Positions 37,559 through 45,704 of a stretch of DNA of 64,000 bases are shown here, one piece after another. The first letter of the stretch is position 1. Every line of letters starts with the position of its first letter. The DNA is from Roseiarcus sp963829505 (GTDB lineage: Bacteria; Pseudomonadota; Alphaproteobacteria; Rhizobiales; Beijerinckiaceae). Under the pieces are notes generated by a model, which saw only the letters and a program-made list of their open reading frames with translations, made no database searches and was not told where the DNA came from. The stretch lies in NCBI GenBank assembly GCA_963829505.1, contig CAWHIL010000001.1, positions 1,426,001 to 1,490,000 of the forward strand. The letters run 5' to 3'. The translations under genes were made by a program, and so were the position numbers.

Positions 37559-39089
37559 GGCGCGCCTCCGGGGCTTGGCGCAGGGCGTCGTAGCGATCGA
37601 CGTTGGCTTGCGGCTCAGTGATGAGCGTCAGGGCGTTGGGCGGCTTCACCGGCGGCGTGTCGGTCGCCTTGCCGTCGACCAGGCGGTGCAGCAGGTTCAG
37701 GATGTGCGTCTTGGTCGGCGCCCCGGCCTCCAGCGCCAGTTCGACGGCGGCCAGCACCGTTTGTTCGTCATGTTGCAGAACCAGCGCCAGGATCTCGACC
37801 ATCTCGCGATCGCCGCCTGGCATCTTGAGCAGGCGCTTTTGCAGAGCCCGGAACGCCGGCGGCAGTTCGGCGAAGGGCGCGCCGTTACGCAGGGCGCCGG
37901 GTTTGCGCTGGATGACCGCCAGATAGTGCCTCCAGTCGTAAACCGTCGCACTGCTCATTGGGTTGTGGGAACGGGCGAAGACCCGGACGTGGTCGCAGAC
38001 GATCTGCCCCTCGGCGGCCACGACGATGCGCTCGGGATAGACCCGTACGCTGACCGGGCGGTTGGCGAAGGAGGCCGGCACGCTGTAGCGATTGCGCTCC
38101 AGATGGATGAGGCAGGTCGGCGAGACGCGCTTGGCGTATTCGACGAAGCCGTCGAAGGGACGCGGAAGCTGCATCAACTGCCGGACCTCGTCGGCCCAGG
38201 CGTCGGCGATCGCGCCCGCATGCGAGCCGTGCGACGTCAGCGCCCACTGCTCCCGACATTGCATCTCCAGCCAATCGTTGAGCGCCGCCAGGGATGGGAA
38301 GTTCGGCGTTGGCTGCCAGAACCGGTGGCGGGCGTCCTGAACGTTCTTCTCGATCTGCCCCTTCTCCCAGCCGGAAGCCGGATTGCAGAACTCGGCCTCG
38401 AACAGGAAGTGGCTGACCATGGCCGAGAAACGGGCGTTGACCTTGCGCTCCTTGCCCCGGCCAATCTTGTCGATGGCGGTCCGCATATTGTCGTAAATGC
38501 CGCGCCGCGGCACGCCGCCCAGAACGCGGAAGGCGTGGTTATGGGCGTCGAACAGCATCTCGTGCGTTTGCTGCGGATAAGCCCGCAGAATGAAGGCGCG
38601 GCTGTAGGCGAGCTTAAAGTGGGCGACCTGCAACTTGGTCCGCTCGCCCGCGATGACCGCCCAGTCCTCCGACCAGTCGAACTGGAACGCCTCGCCCGGC
38701 GAGAACGCGAGCGGCACGAACGCGCCGCGACCGGTGGTTTGCTGCTCCCGATGCCGGGCCGCTCTCCACTCACAAGCGAACGCCGCAACGCGATTGTAGG
38801 AGCCGTCGTAACCGAGGGCCACAAGGTCAGCGTGCAATTGTTTGATCGTCCGTTTCTGCTTGCGCGACTTTGCCGCCTCCAGCCGCAACATCTGCGACAG
38901 CTTGTCGGCGTAGGGATCCAGCTTGCTGGCGCGCTCCGGAAGGTTGAACTTCGGCTCGACACCGTCCGAGCGAAGGTATTTGCGGACCGTGTTCCTCGAT
39001 AGACCGGTGCGCCGCGCGATCTCCCGGATCGAGAAATGGTCGCGATAGCGCCAGCGTCGGATGACGCTCAATAACTCCATGTCGATCAC
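37548..39089 (-). CDS. istA: IS21-family transposase IstA
   Basis: A full-length 513-aa transposase: N-terminal helix-turn-helix (IREIARRTGLSRNTVRKYLR near residue 18), second DNA-binding region, the rve/DDE core with FQFDWSEDWAVIAG near 135 (first Asp), RGIYDNMRTAIDK near 197 (second Asp) and a GWEKGQIEKNVQDARHRF segment near 240 (Glu), then the C-terminal Mu-type beta barrel. It should be catalytically complete. A decayed partial copy lies at 1288-1978 in the same orientation. Confidence 0.94.
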   Translation of the reverse strand: MIDMELLSVIRRWRYRDHFSIREIARRTGLSRNTVRKYLRSDGVEPKFNLPERASKLDPYADKLSQMLRLEAAKSRKQKRTIKQLHADLVALGYDGSYNRVAAFACEWRAARHREQQTTGRGAFVPLAFSPGEAFQFDWSEDWAVIAGERTKLQVAHFKLAYSRAFILRAYPQQTHEMLFDAHNHAFRVLGGVPRRGIYDNMRTAIDKIGRGKERKVNARFSAMVSHFLFEAEFCNPASGWEKGQIEKNVQDARHRFWQPTPNFPSLAALNDWLEMQCREQWALTSHGSHAGAIADAWADEVRQLMQLPRPFDGFVEYAKRVSPTCLIHLERNRYSVPASFANRPVSVRVYPERIVVAAEGQIVCDHVRVFARSHNPMSSATVYDWRHYLAVIQRKPGALRNGAPFAELPPAFRALQKRLLKMPGGDREMVEILALVLQHDEQTVLAAVELALEAGAPTKTHILNLLHRLVDGKATDTPPVKPPNALTLITEPQANVDRYDALRQAPEARHAS

Positions 39090-39192
39090 TCCGATGCCCC
39101 TCGCCTACGCCAAGGGGGAAAGGTTCGAACATGGGTCAGTTCTCGGTGGAAAAACCCGTGCCGCCCGGGTCAACTCTCAGTGGAAATCAACA

Positions 39193-39345
39193 GCTTGTGA
39201 TCAGCCAGCCGGAGGCCGTGTCGAACATGGCGGTGCCGACGTTCGACAGGACGCTCGCGGTCCAGATGACCGTGAAAGCGACAGAACTGAAGGCGCCCCA
39301 GCGCGAAGGGGTGGGCGGCACCGCGGTCACTGAAGAACTCGGGTT
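39193..39345 (-). pseudogene. MFS transporter N-terminal fragment cut by IS21
   Basis: The minus strand reads PSRWGAFSSVAFTVIWTASV, then LSNVGTAMFDTASGWLITS, matching the start of MFS_3-type exporters (first helix and the following loop), and stops at the IS21 end at 39192. About 45 codons survive from a GTG near 39330. The rest of the gene is not on the other side of the IS. It is too short for the usual open-frame length cut-off. Confidence 0.7.
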
Positions 39346-39549
39346 CGCGCGCAAGTCGGTACCCTAGCTGGCCCTTCGCCTGCACCTAAAGACGCCGGAC
39401 CGTCGAACGAGCTTTGCTCCGATTATTCGAGGCGATGGCGCCGCCGACGCCGGACGTCAAAGTCTGTTCTTGCATCGGCCGCCCGCAGCTCCATAAGGCG
39501 CTTAATGAACCGACGTTGGGTCCTCGCTTGTGTCCCCTTCAATCCGCCA
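39346..39549. other. intergenic debris
   Basis: No gene or repeat recognised between two gene fragments. Confidence 0.3.
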
Positions 39550-39633
39550 CTACAGAGCGAGCGCGGAGGGCAGGAAATAGATCATCGCGCCGGGCTGGGC
39601 GCCGAGCGGGTCCTTACTCGCTTCCCAAGCGTT
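39550..39633 (-). pseudogene. DUF2165 C-terminal fragment
   Basis: The minus strand reads AWEASKDPLGAQPGAMIYFL, then PSALAL and a TAG stop at 39550. This matches the end of the intact DUF2165 protein at 33696-34208 (AWEASKDPLSTQLGAMVYFL). Nucleotides agree at roughly four of five positions. It is a remnant of a second, related gene rather than a recent duplication. Confidence 0.75.
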
Positions 39634-39736
39634 AATTTGAATTATCTTGGATTCATTAGCTATGTCAAGTGATTAGGCAGCCTAAGCGATCCGCGACCTA
39701 AGTTTGTCACCAACAAAGCCTCGCGCGTCATGATGC

Positions 39737-39769
39737 GGGGTCAAGCCAGGCCGCGCATATCGGTAGTGG
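39737..39769. repeat. 33-base direct repeat, left copy
   Basis: GGGGTCAAGCCAGGCCGCGC and following bases match 40268-40300 at about 29 of 33 positions. The pair flanks the small gene at 39799-40005. Confidence 0.65.
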
Positions 39770-39798
39770 CGTAGACGACAGCGGGGCGCTTCTCGCCT

Positions 39799-40005
39799 TT
39801 AGGGCCTCGGCGCATGTCGCCTGCCCTGCTGGGCGCGTATCCGCTTCAGGTCGTCAAGATGACGCTCGATAAGAGCGACGATTTCGCTGCTGTCAAACTC
39901 GTTGGGGGCTGGAACGCTAGCAGCGCGCCGGGCGGACTTCAGAACCCGTTCGTTGCGAGCTATTTCGTCGTCAAGGTACGCCGAAAAGTCAAAGGTTTCC
40001 GACAT
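39799..40005 (-). CDS. small hypothetical protein (68 aa)
   Basis: ATG 40005 opens MSETFDFSAYLDDEIARNER, followed by alternating charged and hydrophobic residues that predict two helices (VLKSARRAA and SSEIVALIERHLDDLKRIRA), ending in a basic tail. A weak GGTGTGGA site precedes it. No family recognised. The frame is open 117 codons further upstream but that part looks random. It lies between a pair of 33-base direct repeats. Confidence 0.5.
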   Translation of the reverse strand: MSETFDFSAYLDDEIARNERVLKSARRAASVPAPNEFDSSEIVALIERHLDDLKRIRAQQGRRHAPRP

Positions 40006-40312
40006 TCCACACCGCCCGTGCTTTAGGCCAAGCATAGCACGGGACATGGGGCCGGTCGCGGTCTGATACGGGCTCCGTTTCCTGTCGACGCGGCTGAAGC
40101 CAGCACCGCTGGCGATCGCTCTGAAGCTGTTCGGGAACGCTAGGCTAACCACATGCAGCGAGAACATCGACGTGCTCTTGAGTGGGGCTGACAACGTCGT
40201 GGGGATCAGGCCGACAGCTAGCTGACAGAAATTAGAGGAGGGGACCATCGCACGTCCGTGGGCGCTCGGGGTCGAGCCAGCCCGCGCATATCGGGTGTGG
40301 TCGGACACCAGC
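40006..40312. other. intergenic with repeat copy
   Basis: No gene supported. It holds the right copy of the 33-base repeat. Confidence 0.35.
40268..40300. repeat. 33-base direct repeat, right copy
   Basis: GGGGTCGAGCCAGCCCGCGC and following bases repeat 39737-39769 in the same orientation with four mismatches, 531 bases apart. Confidence 0.65.
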
Positions 40313-40753
40313 TTACGCGGCTGGAGCGACGCTCTTGCGCGAGCGATAGCCGGCAAAGCCTAGGCCCGCGAACCCAAGCAGCATCATCGCCCAAGTGGAG
40401 GGCTCGGGGACCCCGGCGCTTACATTGACAGTCACGCTGCCGGGGTCGGGCCAGGTGAAGACGTAAGTCCCCGTCGTGAAGCCGAGCGCCGCGATCGTTG
40501 TGTTGTCGAAGGTCGAGGAGCCGGTAAGGGATAACCCAGCGTAGCCTTCGGGAACGTACAATACGAGGTCATCAATCCCGAACAGGTCGCCGGTGCCGCT
40601 TGACGCAGCCGTCGTGCCGCCCGTCCCCAAGGACGCCGGGCCGGTGAAGCCCGAATAGGCATAATCGTAGCCGCCTGGCGTCCCGATAAGAATGGTGTTC
40701 ACAGACGGCACAAGCTCCGCCAGCGGAAGGATGCTCGCAGGCTTGAACTGCAA
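40313..40753 (-). CDS. PEP-CTERM sorting domain protein, N-terminus lost
   Basis: The C-terminus VPEPSTWAMMLLGFAGLGFA followed by GYRSRKS is a textbook PEP-CTERM sorting signal (VPEP, membrane helix, basic stop), recognised by exosortase for export or surface attachment. The 120 residues before it are glycine/threonine/serine-rich. No signal peptide is encoded: upstream, another frame starts with ATG and a basic segment, so the 5' part has probably been lost or frameshifted. The start given is the first ATG-like codon and is uncertain. No exosortase gene is in the window. Confidence 0.75.
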   Translation of the reverse strand: MQFKPASILPLAELVPSVNTILIGTPGGYDYAYSGFTGPASLGTGGTTAASSGTGDLFGIDDLVLYVPEGYAGLSLTGSSTFDNTTIAALGFTTGTYVFTWPDPGSVTVNVSAGVPEPSTWAMMLLGFAGLGFAGYRSRKSVAPAA

Positions 40754-40959
40754 TACGAATTCGTTCTTGACGCTTAATTTTCATTCCCCTCAACGTCCCC
40801 CCCTGCGCGAATGAAAGTCCGCTCAAGGCCCGAGCTGAGTCATTGGACAAGCTGTGGGGGAAACTACCGCAATGTGCGCATTCGGGCCTCGCCGCTCCTG
40901 GCTTCGCGGGGCGAGGCGCTGACGATGAGCTGACGACGTTGCGTCAGAACTTCAGTCCC

Positions 40960-41274
40960 TCAAATCGCCTCTCGGACCATGTCGATCGCCCCGCACGGGC
41001 ATTCGGCGGCGCACAGACCGCAGCCTTTGCAATAGTCGTAGTCGAACTGGAACCGCTTGCCGGGGCCGAGCTTGATCACCGCGTTGTCCGGGCAGACGCC
41101 GTAGCAATTGTCGCATTCGAAGCAGTTGCCGCAGGAGAGGCACCGGCGAGCCTCGTAGAGGGCGTTGGTCTCGTCGAGGCCCTTGACCACCTCCTCGAAA
41201 TTCTCGACCCGGCGGATCGCCTCGATCGTGGGGCGCACCGTGCCGGGCGCGTCCTCGTAGTACCAGGCGTTCAA
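40960..41274 (-). CDS. 4Fe-4S ferredoxin domain, detached tail of the GltD-like flavoprotein
   Basis: A TTG at 41274 overlaps the previous stop (TTGA) and encodes 104 residues with two clusters: CLSCGNCFECDNCYGVCP and CKGCGLCAAECPCG. In relatives this domain is the C-terminal part of one protein with the preceding flavoprotein, connected through ...SFDRLNAWYYEDAPG. Here the connection SFDRL is still present upstream but in another frame. The overlap with the preceding stop could still allow coupled translation of the tail as a separate ferredoxin. Confidence 0.8.
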   Translation of the reverse strand: MNAWYYEDAPGTVRPTIEAIRRVENFEEVVKGLDETNALYEARRCLSCGNCFECDNCYGVCPDNAVIKLGPGKRFQFDYDYCKGCGLCAAECPCGAIDMVREAI

Positions 41275-42500
41275 CCGGTCGAAGCTCGCGGGCCCATGCT
41301 TTTCGGGAGGCGTGTACCGTTCGCCGCACCGGCAAACACGCCCGGCCGGCCGGTCATCATGTCTGGCCCCACCTTGACCACGCCCTTGTCGATCACGATC
41401 CCCGACGCGTTGTCGAGGAGTGACAGGTCCGCCTCCTGCCCGAGCGCCAGCACGAGCAAATCGGCCTCAAGCGTCTCGAACTCTCCAGTCGGCTGCGGAA
41501 AGCCCCTCTCGTCGAGCCTCATTTTTTCGACGATCATCGAGCCGCCCTCGACCGACTTGATGGTCGAGAGCCATTTCATCGACACGCCCTCTTCGAGCGC
41601 CTCCTCGAGCTCGAAGTCGTGCGCCGGCATCTTTTCGCGGGTACGACGGTAGACGATGATCGCCTCGGAGGCGCCGAGCCGGCGGGCGGTTCGAGCGGCG
41701 TCGAGCGCGGTGTTGCCGCCGCCGTAGATGACCACCTTGCGGCCGAGCATCGGCCGCTCCTCGCCCTCCATCGAGCGGAGCAGGCTTGCGGCGTCGAGGA
41801 TCTTCGCCGCCCCGCCGGCCGGAATGTAGGCGCGCTTAGCAATATGGGCGCCGACCGCGAGGAAGGCCGCGTCGTAGCTGCCCTCCGCAACCGTCTTTTC
41901 GATGTCGACGACCTTAGCGTTAAGCACGATCTCGACACCTAGGTCGGCGATACGCTTCACCTCCGCGTCGAGCACGTCGCGCGGCAGGCGGTATTTCGGA
42001 ATACCGAAGCGCATCATCCCGCCGACGAGCGGCCCCGCCTCCCGGATCGTCACCGCGTGGCCGCCCCGGCGCAGGTGATAGGCGGCCGAAAGCCCCGCCG
42101 GCCCAGCGCCGACGACGAGCACGCGCTTGCCGGTCTCCTCGCCGGGCTTCTCGAACGCCCAGCCGCGAGCGATCGCGACGTCGCCGAGGAAGCGCTCGAC
42201 CGAGTTGATCCCGACCGCCTCGTCGATCTCCGCCCGATTGCAGGCCGTCTCACAGGGGTGATAGCAGACGCGGCCCATAATCGCGGGCAAGGGATTGTTA
42301 GCGGTCAGCGCCCGCCAGGCGGCCTCGTATTCGCCCGCTTCGGCGTGGGCGAGCCATCCCTGGATGTCTTCGCCCGCCGGGCAGGCTGCGTTGCAGGGCG
42401 GCAGCCTGTCGACATAGATGGGCCTTTGCGTCCGCCACGAGCCGGTCTGGTTCAGTTTGCTCGTGCCGACATCGGGCGCGATGGCGTAGGGGTGCTTCAT
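41271..42500 (-). CDS. GltD-like NAD(P)-binding flavoprotein subunit of the 2-oxoacid oxidoreductase operon, C-terminus altered
   Basis: A 409-aa protein. Its N-terminus PDVGTSKLNQTGSWRTQRP resembles PorD-type delta subunits. A helical CxxxC domain (CNAACPAGEDIQGWL, CYHPCETACNR) follows, then FAD binding VLVVGAGPAGLSAAYHL near residue 127 and NAD(P) binding VVIYGGGNTALDAARTA near 265. It would pass electrons between ferredoxin and NAD(P)H. After RPGVFAG the expected GD-MVPAERTVT-type FAD loop, about 25-30 residues, is missing and the frame shifts to a stop, so a short deletion has damaged the FAD site and severed the ferredoxin domain. Confidence 0.85.
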   Translation of the reverse strand: MKHPYAIAPDVGTSKLNQTGSWRTQRPIYVDRLPPCNAACPAGEDIQGWLAHAEAGEYEAAWRALTANNPLPAIMGRVCYHPCETACNRAEIDEAVGINSVERFLGDVAIARGWAFEKPGEETGKRVLVVGAGPAGLSAAYHLRRGGHAVTIREAGPLVGGMMRFGIPKYRLPRDVLDAEVKRIADLGVEIVLNAKVVDIEKTVAEGSYDAAFLAVGAHIAKRAYIPAGGAAKILDAASLLRSMEGEERPMLGRKVVIYGGGNTALDAARTARRLGASEAIIVYRRTREKMPAHDFELEEALEEGVSMKWLSTIKSVEGGSMIVEKMRLDERGFPQPTGEFETLEADLLVLALGQEADLSLLDNASGIVIDKGVVKVGPDMMTGRPGVFAGAANGTRLPKSMGPRASTG

Positions 42501-42515
42501 AACTCTCGCCTCCCA

Positions 42516-42560
42516 TTCTCCCCTTGCGGGAGAAGGTGGCCCGAAGGACCGGATGAGGGG
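42516..42560. repeat. rhizobial-type intergenic hairpin repeat
   Basis: TTCTCCC CTTGC GGGAGAA hairpin followed by GGTGGCCCGAAGGACCGGAT and GAGGGG. I recognise this as a highly repeated intergenic element of Rhizobiales genomes. It lies in the 160-base gap between the beta-subunit and GltD-like genes. Confidence 0.75.
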
Positions 42561-42660
42561 TTAGCGACGCAAGTCGCGCAGGTTCCGAGGCGCTTGTCCG
42601 CCGAACCCGCCGCGCTCGGTTCCTGTCCCGCAGGGGGAGTGGGCTTGAGGCCAATCATCG

Positions 42661-43662
42661 TCATGCCGCCGCCTCCAGCAGTCCGTAATCCCGGATGTTG
42701 CGGTCGGCGATCGCCTGGAGGCCTTTGACGCGTGGGTCGTCGGCGCCATCTCGCAGAATGTGAGCGAAGCGCCGCTGCAGCTTCAGGTACTCGATCACCG
42801 GCGTCGGGCGGCGGATCTTGCGCACCTGCGTGACGTAGCCGCCCTCCGCCTCAAAGATCGGGAAAAGGCCGGTCTCGATGGCGAGGCGGGCGATCCTAAT
42901 CGTGTCGTGCGAGGCCGCGCCCCAGCCGAGCGGGCAGGGCACGTTGATCTGGATGTACCGGGCTCCGTGGAAGCTCATCGCCTTCAATACCTTGGCCTCG
43001 AGGTCGTGCAGGTCGGCGACGCTGGCGGTGGCTACAAACGGAATCTCGTGCGCGACAGCGATCTTGGGGGCGAACTTGCCCGTGCCGAACACATTGCCGG
43101 GCGCCGGGCCGACGGCGGGCGTGGTGGCTGTGCGCGCGGTCGGGGGCGTGGCGGAGGAACGCTGCGCGCCGGTATTCATGTAACCTTCATTGTCGTAGCA
43201 AATGTAGAGCACGTCGTCGTTGCGCTCGAACATGCCGGAGAGGCAGCCGAATCCAATGTCGGTCGTCCCGCCGTCGCCGCCCTGCGCCACGACCCGCGTG
43301 TCGCTTTTGCCGAGTACCCGCATCGCCGCAGCAACCCCGGTCGCCACCGCCGCCGCGTTACCGAACAGCGAATGCATCCACGGGATCTGCCACGAGGTCT
43401 CGGGATAGGGCGTGGTGAACACTTCCAGGCAGCCGGTGGCGTTGACCGCAATCAACTTGCGCTCAGAGGCGCGCATGGCCGCGTCGATCGCGTAGCGGGC
43501 GCCGAGCGCCTCGCCGCAGCCTTGACAGGCACGATGTCCCGAGGTCAGCGAGTTCGACCGGTCGAGGCTCGCCTGGACGTTCCGCTGGCTTTCGTCGACG
43601 AGGCGGTTGCCAACGGTCAGCGTGCCCTTCTGATAGAACTTGAGCTTCTGGACTTCGTTCAT
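42661..43662 (-). CDS. porB: 2-oxoacid:ferredoxin oxidoreductase, beta subunit
   Basis: A 333-aa thiamine-diphosphate subunit. CQGCGEALGARYAID near residue 46 supplies cysteines for a 4Fe-4S cluster. The GDGGTTDIGFGCLSG motif near 127 and YDNEGYMNTGAQ near 156 form the TPP/Mg site. The reaction is CoA-dependent oxidative decarboxylation of pyruvate or a related 2-oxoacid with reduction of ferredoxin. The start overlaps the alpha stop by ATGA. PFOR enzymes are oxygen sensitive, so the operon suggests low-oxygen or nitrogen-fixing conditions. Intact. Confidence 0.9.
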   Translation of the reverse strand: MNEVQKLKFYQKGTLTVGNRLVDESQRNVQASLDRSNSLTSGHRACQGCGEALGARYAIDAAMRASERKLIAVNATGCLEVFTTPYPETSWQIPWMHSLFGNAAAVATGVAAAMRVLGKSDTRVVAQGGDGGTTDIGFGCLSGMFERNDDVLYICYDNEGYMNTGAQRSSATPPTARTATTPAVGPAPGNVFGTGKFAPKIAVAHEIPFVATASVADLHDLEAKVLKAMSFHGARYIQINVPCPLGWGAASHDTIRIARLAIETGLFPIFEAEGGYVTQVRKIRRPTPVIEYLKLQRRFAHILRDGADDPRVKGLQAIADRNIRDYGLLEAAA

Positions 43663-44933
43663 CGGGTCTGCTCCGCGAGTTTGGCGACCCGCTCCTTCTC
43701 AAGCTCCTTGAGGATGCCCTCGGCCGCCGGACCGACACGGCGCGTCTTCTTGCGGCGGTGGAGTTCGTGGCCGGCGACGCGCTCGTTGAGATCGAGGAAA
43801 TGCGGGCCTTCCCACGACTGCGTCACCGCCTGACGGAAGAGCCGGATGAGAGAGGCTTTCGGGACCGGCCGGCCTCCCAGGCCCACGATCGCCGAATGCA
43901 TCGCCGGCGGGTCGGGCAGAGCGCGCAAGGCGATGGCGACGTCGCTTGCGAGCGGCCCGCCCATGCCGACGTCGATCGCCCGGTCGATTACGACGACGTC
44001 GGTCGCGCGCGCAAGAACCTGGCGCAACGCTTCGCCAGGGAACGGCCGGAAAGCAACGAGGGTGACAAGGCCGATAGCCATGCCGTCCGCGCGCATCTCG
44101 TCGATCGCGTCCTTAATTGTGCCATTGATCGAACCCATCGCCACGACGAGAATCTCGGCGTCCGCGGCGTCGTACATCCGCAGCAGGCCGCCGGCCTGCC
44201 GGCCGAACAGGCGCTCGAACTCGATCGCCAGCCGCTCGATCAGGTCCAGCGCCGTATGCTGCTTGTAATATTCCAGGTAGCGCACCTCGGTGAATGCGTC
44301 CGGGCCGACCATCGCGCCGATCGAGATCGGATCGTCCGGGTCGAGGCACTGCATTGGCTCGTAGGGCGGCAGGAAGGCGTCAACTGTCGTTTGCTCGGGA
44401 ATGTCGATGCGCTCGACGGCGTGGGTGAGGATGAATCCGTCGACGCAAACCATCGTCGGCACCGACAGCTCCTCGGCGAGTCGGAAGGCGAAAACGTGAA
44501 GGTCGGCCGCCTCCTGGTTTGTTTCGGCGAAGAGCTGGATCCAGCCCGATTCGCGCAAAGCCATCGTGTCGGAATGGTCGTTCCATATGTTGATCGGTGC
44601 GCCAATCGCGCGGTTGCCGAGCGTCATCACGATCGGCAGGCCGAGGCCGGCCGCGTTGTAGACCGCCTCGGCCATAAAGAGGAGCCCCTGACTTGCGGTC
44701 GCGGTATAGGCGCGAGCGCCGGCCGCCGAGGCGCCAATCGCGACTGAAAGCGCCGCGAATTCGCTCTCAACATTTATGAACTCGGAATTGTCGAGTTCGC
44801 CGGTACGGATGAGTTCGCCCAGGCCCTCGACGATATGGGTCTGCGGCGTAATCGGGTAGGCGCACACCACCTGCGGCCGGCAGAGCGCGATCGACCTCGC
44901 CATGGCCTTGGATCCTTCGATCTGCTGAAGCAT
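43659..44933 (-). CDS. porA: 2-oxoacid:ferredoxin oxidoreductase, alpha subunit
   Basis: A 424-aa protein: CAYPITPQTHIVEGLGEL near residue 24 and FINVESEFAALSVAIGASAA near 52 are the pyruvate/2-oxoacid binding signature of PorA; SQGLLFMAEAVYNAAGLGLP follows. The C-terminal part has VAFRPFPGEALRQVL and an RAIDVGMGGPLASD segment. A lysine/arginine-rich tail of about 50 residues extends it. It lies 24 bases after the gamma gene and overlaps beta. VEGLGELI plus the gamma-alpha-beta order fits pyruvate (or 2-ketoisovalerate) type; substrate cannot be fixed from sequence alone. Confidence 0.9.
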   Translation of the reverse strand: MLQQIEGSKAMARSIALCRPQVVCAYPITPQTHIVEGLGELIRTGELDNSEFINVESEFAALSVAIGASAAGARAYTATASQGLLFMAEAVYNAAGLGLPIVMTLGNRAIGAPINIWNDHSDTMALRESGWIQLFAETNQEAADLHVFAFRLAEELSVPTMVCVDGFILTHAVERIDIPEQTTVDAFLPPYEPMQCLDPDDPISIGAMVGPDAFTEVRYLEYYKQHTALDLIERLAIEFERLFGRQAGGLLRMYDAADAEILVVAMGSINGTIKDAIDEMRADGMAIGLVTLVAFRPFPGEALRQVLARATDVVVIDRAIDVGMGGPLASDVAIALRALPDPPAMHSAIVGLGGRPVPKASLIRLFRQAVTQSWEGPHFLDLNERVAGHELHRRKKTRRVGPAAEGILKELEKERVAKLAEQTR

Positions 44934-44957
44934 TGCGAATCGACTCCCGGTGAGCGG

Positions 44958-45536
44958 CTAGGCAGCGGCCTTCGCGGCAATGAGCGCATGCGCGGCCTTT
45001 GCAGCCTCGACATTGGTTTCGCCAACGTTGCCGGGGAAGGCGCGACGGATCGCCTCGAGCACGCTATCGAGTGCGACGACGCCGACCGCGGCGGCGAACG
45101 CCCCGAGCAGCGCCGTGTTCGGCGCCGGCCGGTTGATGTGTTTCATCGCAAGCTCCGTGGCCGGCGCCGTCACTGCGTGGCCTTGCGGCAACCGGGCGAC
45201 CACGAGGTCGAGCCGAGGTTCGCGGAGCTCGGCGAAACCACGCGCGGTGTTGACGATGAGATAGCCGGTCGCCTTCAGCCCCTCGGTGACGTCGAGCGCC
45301 TTGAACAGAGTCGGGTCCTGGACAATCAGCGCGTCGGGGGACTGGATCGGTTCGCGCAGCCGGATCTCCTTGTCCGAGATACGGCAGAACGCGACGACCG
45401 GCGCGCCCATCCGCTCGGAGCCGAAGCTCGGGAAGGCCTGCGCGTGCTTCCCCTCCAGAAATGCGGCCACCGACAGCATCTCGGCGGCTGTGACGACACC
45501 CTGGCCCCCGCGGCCGTGAATTCGCACTTCGAACAT
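44958..45536 (-). CDS. porG: 2-oxoacid:ferredoxin oxidoreductase, gamma subunit
   Basis: A 192-aa protein opening FEVRIHGRGGQGVVTAAEML, the invariant gamma-subunit start, then QAFPSFGSERMGAPVVAFCR. The C-terminal half contains the NTALLGAFAAAVGVV helix. It binds alpha and beta in the cytoplasm. It is the first gene of the operon; the 168-base gap before the phasin gene should hold the promoter. Complete. Confidence 0.92.
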   Translation of the reverse strand: MFEVRIHGRGGQGVVTAAEMLSVAAFLEGKHAQAFPSFGSERMGAPVVAFCRISDKEIRLREPIQSPDALIVQDPTLFKALDVTEGLKATGYLIVNTARGFAELREPRLDLVVARLPQGHAVTAPATELAMKHINRPAPNTALLGAFAAAVGVVALDSVLEAIRRAFPGNVGETNVEAAKAAHALIAAKAAA

Positions 45537-45704
45537 GCGCGCTTCCTAATGCTGCGACCCGCCTGGACCCCTGTATCCACCACTAACGTCCAGCGACAAC
45601 GTCAGACCGAGTTGAGCAGGACAGGCAGCTGCTGCGGAAGTGAGCGATGGGCCCACTCCATTGCGGGGTCCCCCCGCGCGTTTGAAACGCAGACAGGGCA
45701 GGGT

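Larger units (their letters stand above)
36695..39192 (-). mobile_element. IS21-family insertion sequence
   Basis: The ends carry matching terminal repeats: left TGTCGATTTCCGGCGAGAAC from 36695, right (reverse strand from 39192) TGTTGATTTCCACTGAGAGT, each followed by a second GAGAACTGACCC copy, as IS21 elements have multiple terminal repeats. Inside are istA and istB on the minus strand. The flanking bases (GGTC and GCTT) are not a target duplication, and a truncated MFS gene abuts the right end with no partner on the left, which points to an adjacent deletion. Confidence 0.88.
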
